DNA of 64,000 nt from Colius striatus (Eukaryota > Chordata > Aves > Coliiformes > Coliidae), in assembly GCF_028858725.1 (NCBI RefSeq), contig NC_084790.1, forward strand, positions 32,095,031-32,159,030, in the 5' to 3' direction. The notes under the pieces were generated by a model. That model was given only the letters and a program-made list of their open reading frames with translations. It did no database searches and had not been told where the DNA came from. Within the stretch, counting starts at the first letter, position 1; each line of letters starts with the position of its first letter. The position numbers and the translations under genes are program-made. Below are positions 26,001-41,000 of the stretch, piece by piece.

Positions 26001-29000
26001 AAGTAGAAAGTCACCAAGCAAAACTGTGGGACCACAAGAAGAAAAGGTGTGAAAGCGGGACTTGTTTTCCTCATTTTTTTCTGTGGAGTATGTTGGGGAG
26101 ATTCTGACACTCATTGGTTTTTTTTCATAGCAAAGAGGTCAGAGGAGTCAGCTCAACTGGAAGAAGATACACAAAAGCTGTTAGACTAGTTGGATGTTAA
26201 TAATTCAACAGGTTTGGATGGCACTTAAGTCCTCATGACAAGTTGAGTAACCTGGCACTGCAAAAAGCCATTCCTCCAGACTGCCAAAGTAATGTCCATT
26301 TATAAGATCGGCTCAAAAGAGTGCTGAGAACTTACGTATCAACTAGTCTGTCTTCCATCAGCAGTAAGATGGCAGAATCCACAATGAAGAATAAGACATG
26401 GAAATGCATTGGTATGGCTTCTCTAAAGGGAAATTATGCCTCACCTCTGAATCGGGAGGAAAAGTGCACTGGTAAAGGAGATTCTGGTGACATACTTGGA
26501 TTTTCAGAAAAATTTTACAAGGTTGTGCATCAGAGGTTATTAAAGAATATGATTTGTCACGGGGCTGAATGAAATATCCATTAATGAACCAGAAACAAAG
26601 ACCACAGCTTAAGGATAGAGTTTATAATTTTTTCAGGATAGAGATGCCTGAATAGTGTTTGCATGCAGAAACTGGAGCCAGAAACAATTTAATTCAATAG
26701 CCTTCATCAATGACCTGAAAAAAGGGTTAAGAGTGATATCTTCCAGTCTGAGGAAGGTATTGAGTTCTGTGGAGTAGACAAAAGCCTGATGATATTGAGA
26801 AAGTCCAGAAAGACTTTGTAAGAGCGAGTTGTCAAACAGATGACAGAAGAGTTTTAGCAGAGACAAATGTAGAGTGATGTTTCTGTGAGAAAATAATCTA
26901 GAGTATGTCTACATAATGTTTAACTTGGAACAAGCAGCTACAATTCAGGAGAGATATCTCTCAGCCATCACTCAAAGGTCTCTGAAATCTTTGTCTCTGT
27001 GTACAGTGACAGCCAAAATTTGTCCAGAATATTGGGCATCATCAGTAAGAGAGGAATAAAGAGGACACTTCTACCACTATCCAAAAATAGCATTCCCACA
27101 TCTTGAATAGTGAGTCCTATTTTACTCTCTACATCTCAACAAGGTCCTAATAAAGCTCAAGATGCTAGAAGAGATGCAGTCAAGTGACTGAAGCAATTAA
27201 ATGGCTTATGGGGAGAGACTAAGGTGGCTGTGAGTTTTTTGGTTTGGTGAGCAGAAGGCTATGGGTGAGTTTGGAATTGTTATTCACAAAATACTGGAAA
27301 TAAGAAGCACTCTATGAATCTAGGTCACTTTTAAAACTGAAAGAAAAAGTGGGTACTGACCTTCTGGAACCTGTAACTGCAAGAGGTCAAGGAGGCAGAC
27401 AGTACAAGCCATCTCAAAATGAAAACTCACAGGCAACAAGTCTACAAAAACATACTATGAATAAGAGGTCAGGAGCTACCTCCTAGCACCCTTAAATAAA
27501 GCGCTTGTGGATGCATGGGGAGTAGGAGAGGAATGGATCACAAAGTGCAGCCAGGCTTATACCTTCTCCTTAGAGTGTGTCTCTTGCTGCCACTGTTGGA
27601 GACAGTGCTATAGTACATCCAGTATATCATTTCTTACATTCTTAGCAGGTGCAAAAGAGGCAACCATGACATTATATTTAATATCAGCTACAGAGTCAGG
27701 AGCCTGATGTGTCAAAATTCCTCCTCCAGTTCTTAACATTTACATTCAATGCATTGGTATTAAAAAATTGGCATTAATAAATGGACATTTCCATTTTAAT
27801 ACACTGATATTACAAATCTAACCCAAAAACGTAATACAGTAAGTGTTACATTATCTCTGCTTTGAAAGAGAATAAATATTTGGCCTATGATAACATGATA
27901 GCACTCTTCATGAAATAACACTGTACTGTGACATATTGGCATAAAGCAACTACTTGAAATACAAAGAACAGGAAAAAAATTACCTGGAACATATGAAACT
28001 GCAAACAACTCTCTTCCAAACGATTTGTGCTTGATGTCTCTTACAAACTCCGTGTTGTCTAACCTGAAGCACTGAATTCGACTGTTTTCCCTGTCTGCAA
28101 CACACAGCTGACTGAAGTCAGGTATCAGGACTAAGCTGTGAGGGATATGAAACTGTCCAGGTCTAGCTCTGCCCAAAGAAGTCTCTGTAATACAAAATAC
28201 CCAGCTTACACTGAAACAGTTTTGCTTAGAAATAGCAATTATGTCACATAACACAATATAACACTGGGAAAATAATAGAGTCAGCTTGCTTAATTCTCCT
28301 ATAACTTTTACTTGTTTAGATAGGTAGAGTGTGCTAGCCTGCTGCGTTTTCTTTGTAAACCCCAAATGTATGAATTCGCTGTTTCCCTGTAATATTTGGC
28401 ATAGTTTCATACCTAACACATAAATCTGAGTCAGGCAGAAACATAATTATCCATAAAACTTGATCATTGGATAAATCTGGCAAATATGGTAAAGTATTAT
28501 ATTATTTGTTCAAATGTTTCAGAAAAAAACCCCTGGTTTTGTGGAAGTCAGAACATTTTCTTGACTGCACATGCTAGCACTTGTACTGAAAGCATGCTAA
28601 CGATCTCTCGTTTTCTATTTTTAGTGAATACATAACTACTACAAGTAGCTATATGAATAGAAGAGAGAAAATTAGAGTGACAAAGCTGAAATTCTAGGGC
28701 CTTGAAGGTATTTCAGTAATAGAAACTTATAAATAAAAATAATAGTAACATGAGCAATCTCACGGTTCATGATGAGTAAGTGATAACAGCAGTATAGGTA
28801 AAGTACCAAGAGCTCTGACCTGTACCTTCTCCCCACTGCGTCAGGTACACTCCATTTGGAGAGAACCGAATGACTCGACTGTTACAGTAGCCATCAGAGA
28901 CATAAATGCTACCAGTGACTGGATCCACGGCCACATCAGTTGGTTGACAGAAATGATTTTTGTCACTGCCTGGTTGCAAAGCCACTCCTAAGATCAGTAA

Positions 29001-32000
29001 TGGTTCTTTCTCATCTGCTCGCAGTTTGAAAACCTTTTTTTTTTTTTATTCAATGGGAAAAAAAAAAAAAGAGGAGTTCCGTTATGGAAGGTGAAAGATA
29101 ACAGAGATGACTGCTGTGGAATATCTATTACTATATTACTATGTATAATATAAATTGATGTAACAAGCATTATCTTAATATGTTAACCATGATATCTGTA
29201 ACCAGTTTTTCCACAGTGCTGATACCAGGAGATTTCTGTCTAAAATATAAATTTTCTGTGATTACAGCAAATGCATTAGTTTCACATGCTGGATTTAAGT
29301 ACATAGGAGCATTGATAAGAAAAGACATAGCACAAAGACACATTCTTTTTAAAATGGACTATTGTTTTAAAACAGATACTTTGATTTTTTAGTACTATGG
29401 CCACATAGCATTTTATTCAATATAACTATTCCATGAAGGCCACAGGGGACAATTTCTGTAGGCATATTCTTAATGTTTATCTTACCAAGCCTGGATAAAT
29501 AACGTCTATCAAATCTCTAGGAAAACAAAACCAAGTTTTGGCAAAATATTAAGGTCCTGTGTACAGTGGTGAAAAACATACCTGATGGAGAGCTACATCA
29601 GTGACCCAGTAGTTACTCTTCTTATCTACACTCAAACCATGTGGTAAATAAAACCTGAAAGTTAAATCAAGTTAAAAACATATTTCAGGAAGAATGATGT
29701 AGACATGAAGACTTCACATTTTATCTACAAATCAACAAACTGAAGATTTCACTTTTTATCTACAAATTAACAAATGCTGCTGTATGGACCTGCAGTGTGT
29801 AATGATAAAGATAGCTTCACAGAACAGAATTTTCTTGACAAGAAATGTCGCAGCTCTGAACTTCAGCTGATCTCTGGTATCTCAGGCTAATATTTGGTGT
29901 CTTTATGGACAATATAAAATATGAGGTCTGCATTTCTGTTAATCTGATTGGTAGATTAAATTGTATCTATTACTGGAGAGTGGAAGTAAATATGACAAAC
30001 AAATGTTATTAGTTGTTGATTTGGTAATTATTATTTACTTATTTATTTATTTATTTAAACAATCTCAGAGGCTATGATCACACAATGTAACATAAAACAG
30101 ACATGAAAATGAGTTTGGGGACATTTTGGAGTAAAATATACAGAAATGTTAGTTCTATAAATAAAAGTAAAAATAACTTACAGACTTTTGCCCATGGAAT
30201 GAAGCAGTTTTGCATTACTTGGATTCAGTACAAGAATTGTGTTTTGTGCAATTGGTCCAAGTCCTCTTTGCTGATAAACAAAGTTGCTGTCAAAAGAACT
30301 ACACAAAAATAGTGGAACAGAAAGCCAGCATTAGAAGTTTCTGGTGATTAATAACACAGGTTCAACTTAAAGCTGAGTTTTGTAGTTTAAATTCAGTGTG
30401 GAGTTACTGGCTTATTTTTGTTGTTGTTTTTTAAGTAAGTCATATTGCATTACTGTGTGATTTTAAGAGCTACAGTGTTGGATGCCTGCCATTTCCTACT
30501 GAGCTTATTACTTCCAAATTAAAGGCGCACCAAATCAACACAGCAACAATACAGATAGTAAAAAATACACTTCTACTTTTTCACCCTCTCTTTGCTGTGA
30601 CAAATCAAGAAATGGAAAATAAAAACAATGTAGCCTAAGTAAACATATAGTTAATCACCAGAGCATAATTGCCAGTAAAAACAGGTACACTTTGTACTAA
30701 GGCTGTTTATATCTGTTTATGTGTTTTCTTTTTTCATTTGTCAGACAAAATTCAGTGTTTTGCTAGAGCTTACTACTGCAAGATTCAGGTCTTAGGGTTC
30801 TTAACTTCTAAGAGAATGCTTGCAGGATATGATGTGCCCTTCTCCTATCCCCATAACTTGGCACTTAATTTTCAGGATACATGGATTATATTAGTAAACA
30901 ACATTTAAGTATATAACTTTTTCAGACATTAAGAACCAAGACTAACCTTCCAGAAGGCATAAAATTATCATACGTGTAACAAAGAATAAAAAATATAGTG
31001 GTCTGTACACCTACAGAGAACCTGGCTATTACTCCAACCTGTTGAAAGATATGTTCAGCATGTAGTGAAGGCAAAAAGTGTGTAAAATATTTTGAACAAA
31101 ATTTTAAGTCTAAAGGTATCATGAAATAGTACTTGACTATGAATTTAAGATATAGTCTCTCTCCTTGTAATTTTAAATCCATGTTAATCCTTAGAGAAAT
31201 TCAGCTCTGACTGATGCAAGTTGATAAACAAGAATATACTTTGTAGTCGCAGAAAAGGCTAAGAATGAAGCCAAAACTTTATATTGAACAGTCCTAGCAG
31301 CTTCAGCTCTCCATAACATAAAATATTTATATGTCTAGAATTTTCAACGTGGAAAAGCAATACTGGCTTCATATATAACCAGAAAAATCTCTGACAGGAT
31401 GTGTTTAAGTTTCTGCATAGGCTACAACAGAAAAATACAGTTTAAAGATTGCCATTATGTACGGTAACTACCTATGACTACTTAATTTCCAATGAAAATC
31501 AGTCCTTTTCACTATGAATGATTAACACAACATGCTAGTTACTAAAACTCTACTGAGCCCTCATAAACACTCTTGCCATGATGCTATAGGGAGATACTGG
31601 GTAAATGGTACTGGCACACAACGGTCTACTGATGTGTACCTGCTTAATTGATCATGGTTCTGCAGGTGTTCTGCAGTGTTGGAGAACCAATACTGGATAG
31701 ACTGAACTAGTATCACTGTTATTATTAAACAGCACAGCTAATCACAGAAGAGAGTTCTGGTGACAGCAGGTATTGTATACCAAAACCCAAGGAACACAAG
31801 ACTGCATCTCTAGTGAACTTTAACTGCATCTCTAGGAAACTTTAAAAAAAAAAGGCTTTCCTTACTATGATTTTAGGTTTTAGTCATAGTGCTGTCCATA
31901 TTTGCCTGCAAATAACTACTCAGCTTTTCTGGGAACTGAGTGCTTTCAGTATGAATAGAAGACTGTATGCTATTTCACATACAGTGAGCCTACTGAGCTT

Positions 32001-35000
32001 TTAAAATAGTCTACAGGAGTGCACCTTCTTGCCAAATTTCCTTTTCTAGGACAAAGACTGACACTCTACAGTCACTCTTTCCATCCTACCATTTGAGACC
32101 AATTTCCCAGCTAGTCAATGTTCCTTTGTTTCAACTGATGAGGACACACAGGATGCTAACTATTGCTAACTTAAAAGAAGGAAGACCAAAATAAGCGAAC
32201 ACTTTACTATTATAGGTAATACTGCTCTGCATCATGGTTTTCTAATAGGTTCTGCAGTTTGGTATCAAAGCATAACTAAAATATGCAGCATCTGTCACTA
32301 CTTCTAATTTCAAACTCCAATGTAATTCCACAGCTATTTTTCTACTTTTCAGCTGGCCACTTCAAACTAATAAGAACAATTTATTGCTAAATATAATGTC
32401 CTTCTAGCAGGCTACATACTAAATTTAGACAGTCTACCTGATCTCATAAACCCTGAAGGCACAACCCTGGGCTCTATCAATACCCATGACAACTTCTTAT
32501 CCCTCCACCCCAACAGTCATTAATCCCTTTCAAATATTCATTTTTCACGCCTTTTAATTGAAAAATGAGAACACATATACTCCTCCCTTTTCAGCACAAC
32601 CCATTAAAGGGTCCCCAGACTATTTCATATGCCCATGGCGTACCCAAAAGATAAAAAGGGAAGGCTGACTGACTGAGCATATGCCTGTGTGTGTCTTCTC
32701 TATGCCACAAGATATGGAATAACAGCTTAAACACACGTGTTTTCCAAATGCATTGTTTTACAGTCACAATACAGAAGTTTTAGGCTATCTGATGTAAGGG
32801 TTCCTAACAACACTACTTTTCCTATATATTGGTTAATTATAAAACGAAAAAAAATCCCCAAAACTTGTGAACAAAACCCCTCTGAAATGAATCAGCTATG
32901 ATTTTATTTGCAAGGCCAGGCAGCTTCACTGTTTTCCAACTTTAATCCTCATACACTGTCAAATATGGTAAGCTCTGACATCAGACTGATCTACAGATTA
33001 ATGCTACTAATAATAAATATAAGATAAAACATGTTTTTTTAAGTCTGATAATCACAGGCTAAATAGAAATATTCAGAATATGACCAATAGCTCTGTCAAG
33101 GACAGGTCTGAGTGAAGTGACTCTGTTGTATTACCAAGCACAGCTGGTATGTATGTGGTCTCCAGATGACAGCTCCAATCTTCTTCTGCACCCAAGACCA
33201 TAAGAAAGCTGAAGTTCAATCTGTCACTTGACTTGTTGATTCACTGTGCTCACTTGGTATTTTAATTTTTGTTTTGTTTAAAATGTGTAGAGTCTCCAAA
33301 TACTGTCTGGTCTCAAACTTCAATTTTGTGCTCAGTGTTGTGGACACATCTCCATTGTCAAACACTCAAAAATACACAATTCAGAAATAAGAAATGAATA
33401 CAAGTGGCAGCCTATTTTAATTTTTTTTCTTTTCAGTTATTTGTTTGATGACACAAAGAACAGCACTTACATTCATGCGTAGGCGGATTAAAAAACCCAA
33501 ATCAATATCAGCTTTTACTTGAAGTTTGAGTGATACATGCGTTACACTTTCAAATGTTATATTCTATATTTATATACGCTTGAGCTGGAGAGATCACTGA
33601 TACAATAGACAAGACATAAATTATTGCCTTATCTGTTGTATTATGTTATTCAGCTAAAACCGAAAAGAACTTTCCTTCATAAAACAGTATTCTAAGCAAA
33701 AATTGTTATTATAAGGTTGGGAAAGCTGCCCCTTCTCATTTTCAGAAACAATGCTAATTTCAAATGAATCCATTGGGTGAAAAACCCCCTACTGTTTAGC
33801 CTTGTAGTAATACACATGGAGAACAGACTCTTGAAAGAAGGTAAAAGAAGCACATGTAGAAGGATACTACATAATGTTCTGTTACAGGCTAATATTATTT
33901 CCTCCCAGTGTTCTGTTAGAATTTAATGGAACTTTTTCCAAAGTGTCCATCTAAATACTTAGACATTCTGTTGTAAAGCTCCAAGACATAGGGACATTAT
34001 ACTTTATTTGGCACATGCTACACTTAAAATAACATATCTTTGAGTATATTATTTTAAAAACACTACAAAACTGGCCATTATAAAGTTTGGACTTTTTTTT
34101 GTTCATTTACTAGATCCAGTAAATTTTATCAAATTAGTAGAACAAAGCCTGTTTTGAGAAGGTGGACATAAACTCAAAAATGAATGAAGATACACTGGAA
34201 CTAGCTTTGCATTTCTTAATGCCAGGTGCTAATAGTAGTATACCATACTAAACCATCATTCTTCTGATCTAATTATTACTGCTAAAAAACATGGAGAAGA
34301 TAACTAATCTCAGTGAATATTACAGTAACATGATTGTACAGTTTAAGGATCTAATGTCCTATGTTCTTTTTCTCTAGAGGTATATTCTTATTGTCTAAAG
34401 ACTTAGCAACCCCACCATCCTGAACTGTCAGTCACCACCTCCATTCTAAGTCTTCCAAAGGTACTTTCAGACAAAGAAATGAATGTTAAATGGAAAAGGA
34501 TCTGCAATCTGTCTTGAGAAGACATGCAAACAGCACACACTAATTTGGCTTTCTAAAATGCCAATCATTAGAGTATTGACTTACTTGGCATCCCAAACAT
34601 GATCACCTCTGTGGAAGATAACTAAGTTATTTTCAGGGTCCAGAGCCAACCCAGAAACTTGGCCTAATTTGAGGTCTAATCCAGGCCATTCCACAGCCTC
34701 TTCCATGTGGAAATCTGAGCAAAGAAACAAAAGACATTCATGTAGCATATTTTCAAAAAAAACAAGGTTAACTTGCATTTGGTACAGATTGTTGGGAATG
34801 GACATCTTTTTACATGCAGTATTTCCATTAATGCATTGCAATTAAATTCCAAAGCACAGTTTTACTACAGTAAAGCATGCAAAAGCACTGGCATCCTGAT
34901 ATGCATTGGATGACAGAAACTGTAGAACTGTTTTTGACTTCATTCTTTTCTCCATCGTATAAGGTTACAGTTACAGATTACAGAAATATACATCTGCTAT

Positions 35001-38000
35001 CCAGATTGACCTATTGATGTTGTATTTAAAATAAGCATAAGAGACTATGACTGACTAAACCAACTATGTATCAGAAGAGGTTGACTCATGACACTTTTTC
35101 TAAAAAAGTCTTAACACTAAGGAAAAAAAAATCAGGGAAGGAAAATCAGCAATGAGAAGCAAAATTGTCAGTAATTCTGTGAAGTTTGCATATGACTTTG
35201 CTTACAATTCATATATGCATTAGTTCTGGATGGTGTTCATATCCTAATCCAAATATTATAAGCATGAACAGGAAATAGATAAGAATAGGAAGTAGATGTC
35301 TAAATCTGATGAAAAAGATGAAGAAGTGTAGAATACCTTTCATTGCTTATGCTGTACTACACTGTTTTTAATAGTGAGTACTGGGTAGTTTCTGAATAAC
35401 ACAAACCTGACTTTCACACCAAATCAACAGCAAAGGATTTAGCAAACCAACCACTACAAAAAAAGTTGGATACTTCGTTTGTTTGTCTTAAATCATAAAA
35501 CTCTTCAATTGAGGGAGATAAATTTAGTTTTCACTTAAAGATTAAAATAAAAAAATACAGAAAAGTATGTACTTCAATATCTGTCTTATTTAAAAACAGA
35601 CTTACTCTGATTAAGGGTATGAACGCTCCAAATATGAAAAAGCAGTAGAGTGAAGAGGCTGATCTGTGTTGCTATGACAGTAGTATTAAGAGATAATTGA
35701 TCAATATTCCCTCCTGTCCTCCCAAAAATGTAATGTCAAGACAAATACCACTAATTCTGATAAAAGAAAAAAATCCAATCCAATTCTAAAATGCCTCCTA
35801 CATGTTAGGAAATTGATCACTCCTTGCTTTCCAAAACTAATTTGTTCAGCATAATTCAGGTACTTCTAACATGCAGACTCTGTGTGTAGGTATGTATGAA
35901 ACTGGAGTGATTAGAAAACAATTTCTGTGGAGTTATTTGAAACTGGGGGTGTTTCACTAGCATTTAACATGGTTGACAGCATCATGATGTACTTCTGCAA
36001 CTTTCAGTTCACCCAAAGTTTGTGTATTTTGCTGTGATCCTAAACACCCACCATTGGTGTAACCATCTGGGAAGGTAAAACACATGTCCCCATTCACAAA
36101 GTGCCAGGGCATCAGTGCTTTGAAACAGGGCAGATCACAGACCTTAACACACAGCACCCATGTAGTTTGAGAGGGCTCAGCTGGAAGCTAATGAAAGGAA
36201 AAGTGAAACAGTGTCTTCAGGTCACTGTGCAAGCCAGCTGTCCTGAGAAGTGCACCTCCTCCCCACAATCTGCTTCCACTTCACTTGGAAGAGATATAGT
36301 CTGAGGAGTACCAATAAAGATGGGGTACAAGGAAAATCCTTCTTGACAATCTACATGGGAAAAGATAGAACCAGTGCTGAAAACCTCCCACAGACTAGGA
36401 GACATTTTGCCTTTGTAATTTCAGATACCATAGCTAGAGCAGGTGACAAAGAAACTCTTTAGGCTAATAGAAACATAAGGCATTCAGCAATTGCGGCAAA
36501 TCCAAGGCACTAATCAGAAACTTCTAAAATAGTGAACTACTCTGCACTAATTTTAGCTGAACAAAAGTTCCAAGCTCAAAGAAAAGCTGTTGAGAGGGGG
36601 GAAAAAAAAAAAAAGAAAAAGATACTTCTTTACAGTTCAGCTGGTGACAGCTGGTGCAGTACTAGGTAAATTCATGGACCGCTGAATGATTTTGAAAGGA
36701 ATAAAAGGATGGAAATTCAGCATCTGCTTCTTCACTTGCTCATCCTCTATCAGCCTAAGTTAACTTGCAGAAAAATTCTGTATATTTAATGTTACAATGC
36801 CTCTTGGTCTCTGAGTCTTTTCCAAAAAGCTAGAAAAATAAACAGGCAATACATAACAAGACTAAATTTTCGCCTCTGTAAAATTCTGTCTCTTAAAAGA
36901 TGTGTACTATAAAGTACAAAACGTTTATGCCTTAATCTAAAGGACTAAACTATTTCTGATTGTTCAAAACGAACATACAGCAAAAAACAGTCTAATCAAC
37001 TTCAGTCTCTATACAACCGTTACAGTTTCTCACACTTTCCTAAAATTGGTTTACTATTGTTATATTTTCTTTTCTTTTTGCAAGTTATATGAAGGCAACT
37101 AGCTTTTTACAAAAACTTAGTAAATGTGGACCACAAAACTAAGTGGTACACATGAAACCAAATAAAATATTTTTTCCCCTTCAAAATAATTTAGAATTAC
37201 TTAAAAAAAATACAGATAATCACCAGTTTTAAGTACCAGATCTTCTACCTTGTAATTTAAAGTAATTCCTTTCATCAGTAAAACTGCAAAGAGTTACACA
37301 GATTTAGGAAATGCAAATCAGCCTCTAATTTCTCTATGAGTGAAAGATAAAAGCTTTATTTCTTGGAAATAACTGCAATTCACTGACCAGAAATCCCTTG
37401 AAGCTTCTGCTAGTTTTTAACTTTATAAATTTTAGTCATGTTGCATTTACTCCCTGCCATCAGAGCAGTCATTTAAGTCTTGACAAATATAAGAAAGCAC
37501 TTCACAAGGGAGTTTTAAAAATTGAAAAATGACACTGTTTGCCTTAATTAGGAGGTGTAATTGTACTAGTTGCAGTGAAGCTGAACAATCTGGCTGAGCA
37601 GTGACCAGTCTTGGGGTAATAAGGTAACAAAAATGCAGGAAGAACAGTAGTATAAAATGATAATTATTCTAATAGCCTTACTTGTTTATAATAATATTTC
37701 CAAGACTAAAAATATTAATTCCAGTAATTTTTAAGAAGTTAAATGAAATAAATTTAACAGAATTAAATTCAGTATAGTCAAGAATTTTATGAAGGGTGTA
37801 AATTTTATTAAATCAAGACAACTTTATATTCCACTTCTTCCTCTGAAGAGGAGAATTCTGTCACATGTTCTTTTACCACATAAATGCTTCACAAAACAGA
37901 AACTAAACATGTGCTTGAAGATTTTATTGCTGCAGAAGTTCTTTTGCCAAAAGATGGCGCTGACAGCTTCTGCCGTTCGGAGTATTTGCAGTTGGCACCA

Positions 38001-41000
38001 CAAACAGAAAAAATAATCGGTGTTAATTAGGATCATTTTAATTTTCACTTTTGTTATAACTCAAAATTGCATAATTTGAAAGTCTATTTATTCATGAGCC
38101 CTCTACCAACAAATTCCCCCCCAAAAAATACATAGCTACTAAACTGCCAAGCAAATGCTTTCTTTAGTTAGGATTCTTGCCATATAGTGTGACAACGCAG
38201 ACATTTATTCAGTTCACTGACACTCTCTTGCCTCTGTAATTTCAACTAGGAAATTTCTTTTTTCTCCCCCTACACAACACAAACTATTAGCCTGAACTGA
38301 TGAAACTGATTTTTCAGGAATGCTACACGCATTACTCTTCCAAGCATCTAATTCCAGTGTTGCTTATGATTTTCTCTTATGTCAGGCACATGGTAACATT
38401 CCACTTGGTTTTCGTCCCTATACCAAAAACATGACAGGCTCTCATTTAATGAACTAGTGTAGCATAAGATCGGAAAGTCCTCATCTTTAGTTTTCTGTTA
38501 GATACAAACCCAGAGTTTTGCCAATTTGAATACTAGAATGAAACCTCATACAAGCGGAGACAACATATGTTGGCATTTTGAACTGACATAAAAATCAAAT
38601 GGATGATAAATGATGTATATTTATGTACAACAGTACTTGGAAATATCAATCTGGCTGGTTGCAACATAAAAGCAAGCATGTGCAGCTACAGCTTATGCAA
38701 ACAGATGACCTTCATGCATACATACCAGTTTCTTTTATGAGATACGTGTTACATGCTGCATTATCTGGCTTTCCACATTAGCAAGTAAGATGAAGCACAA
38801 ACAATATCACAGAGACGAAAATTTAAGTATAGCAAACACAATACTTTCATGGTTTCTGCTATCATAAAAAACCTGAAGGGAATGAATTATAATCCTAGTA
38901 TAATAAAATAGCCTGCCCAAGAATATTTGGATAGCCAAGCCCAATTTGAAATAAATATACAGAAAATCTTACTTCTCAAGAATTTTTCATTATTAATTAT
39001 CAATCCTTCTGACTGAGAGAAAAAACCCATCTGCCAGAATTACAGCAATAGATTTTACAAAATCTTGTATCTGATAAACCAAGGTAATCAGAAAACTCAT
39101 AAAATGCATTGATTATCCCAGTGATCATTTTATCATGGCTACTTGTATTAAGAAAATTCTTCACTTCCCATGACTACTATAACCAGTGTTTGCCTTGTTT
39201 TAGCATAATTGATACAGAATCATTGAGTAAAAGTCTTGAGAGTAGAAAAAAATACCCCAAAAAGTACTGGTATTGTGCCATTGGCATACATTCTTCTTTC
39301 CCACATAGGGAGGGAAAGACTACAGTGAAACTCCTCTAAAACAGAGAACACTTCCATAATTAGGAAAACTTTCATGTAAAATACTTCCAAGCATCAACTG
39401 TTATTCCCTTCAGATTTTGCTAATGTGGATCACAGCTCTTATACTACATTTCATTGTGTAAAATTAACCCCTAACCCACCTCCTGTATGTTCTTTTTCCC
39501 AGCTTCCCTCACCATGTTTAGGCTGTTGTAAAGACAAATGTCTGTTCTCTGATGGCCTCAAGGTAGACTCTAGTCTGTGAAATTTGTGAATTCTGTCTCT
39601 GACAAGAATAGTACTGTCCCTTTCATCACGATTTATGATCTCTCTGGTAAGATCCTTCTTTTGGACTACATTATTAATCTCAGCTACAAGATCTGATTCT
39701 GCCTTTTCTGTAGGACTATGCTCATGCACAGGCACAACATCTTCCCTTTCTCCTAGCAGCTTGGAAAGGAGTGAATAGAAATCACCTGTACAGAAAAGAG
39801 AAAAAAATAAGAGGAAAGGAGGGAAAAAACAATTACAACAAGTCACACAGTTTCAGATAGCTTCAGGAAAGTATAATGTAACAAAGATATTCACACAGTC
39901 ACTGTCAGAAGTAGTATAAGAGAACCATTTCAGCCTCAGTAACTGAATGAGCCAAGTCTCTGGTATGAAAAGAGAACATGAAATCTTTATCAACTTCAAT
40001 TTACATATAAATGTCCACTTTTACCTGACACTCTTGCATCAAAAAGTCATCACCTATGCACAGATGTTCTTGGGAACAAGAAAAAGAAGAAGCAGCAAAA
40101 GAAAAGCATGTAAATTTCAGTAAAAGAATATTTGTGATGGAATTATCTGGATTTGCCAGGATACTGTGGACTTATTCTATTTTTATAAAACAAAGAAGTA
40201 ACAATTTATAGTTTTATCCTTTTTTGCACTTAAAAGGCAGTCACGATGCATTTCAAAATATATTTCTTTGAAAGCTGTCATCACATAAGAACTTTAGGCT
40301 GTAAACATCCTAAGTTTTACATTTTGAAACAGAAAGAAGACACCCCAGTAAAAGAGAGCAATCCATTAAATTTTCATTTATTAATTTGATCTGGGTCCTG
40401 TCCCTCCTCTTCCTTCAAATAGTAACACCCCTTAGTCACAATGTCATCACGTAATGCAGGGAATAGTATTTTCTCAAACTAATTGCTAACAATGCAGTTA
40501 TCACTACAGCTTCCTCAGGCATGAACAAGCATTTCAGTGCATTCCAGAACAGTGCATTCCAGGTCAAAGCAAACAATCAGAAATTAGGTGTGCAAATTCC
40601 AGAACCACAGCTTTCTTCACAAAACATTAAAACCACCTGAACAAGTTTTGATGAAGTCAATGTTCGATTCCTTTTTTTTCATGATTAAATTAAATGATAA
40701 CATGATGACAACTATAACCCTCTCCTGGGATTCTCTGCTAACCTGCAGGTATCCAACTTATTAGAATTTACTAACCAAATATCTTGGCTGTCTGAAACTA
40801 CTATCAGCTCTGTTAAACATAAAACTGGACCATTTATGGCAAGAGACACCCAATATGCTTTAAGATTTAATGCAAGTAGGTACACTTTCTTCATTTTAAG
40901 TACAAATCATTCATAATTAAAAATTTATATTATTTTATGAAAGGCTATATAAGACATCTTTTAGAAAAGCAAAACTATAAATAATGACTTTTCAACAAAA

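Noticed and set aside
27796..28419. 207-codon frame on the - strand as a separate gene
   Set aside because: Its middle is the PAM exon 27984-28184; both ends are intron read-through beyond good splice sites.
37789..38048. Overlapping frames on both strands around AAGATGGCGCTGAC
   Set aside because: The short YY1-like motif and open frames have no further support such as CpG richness or splice sites.
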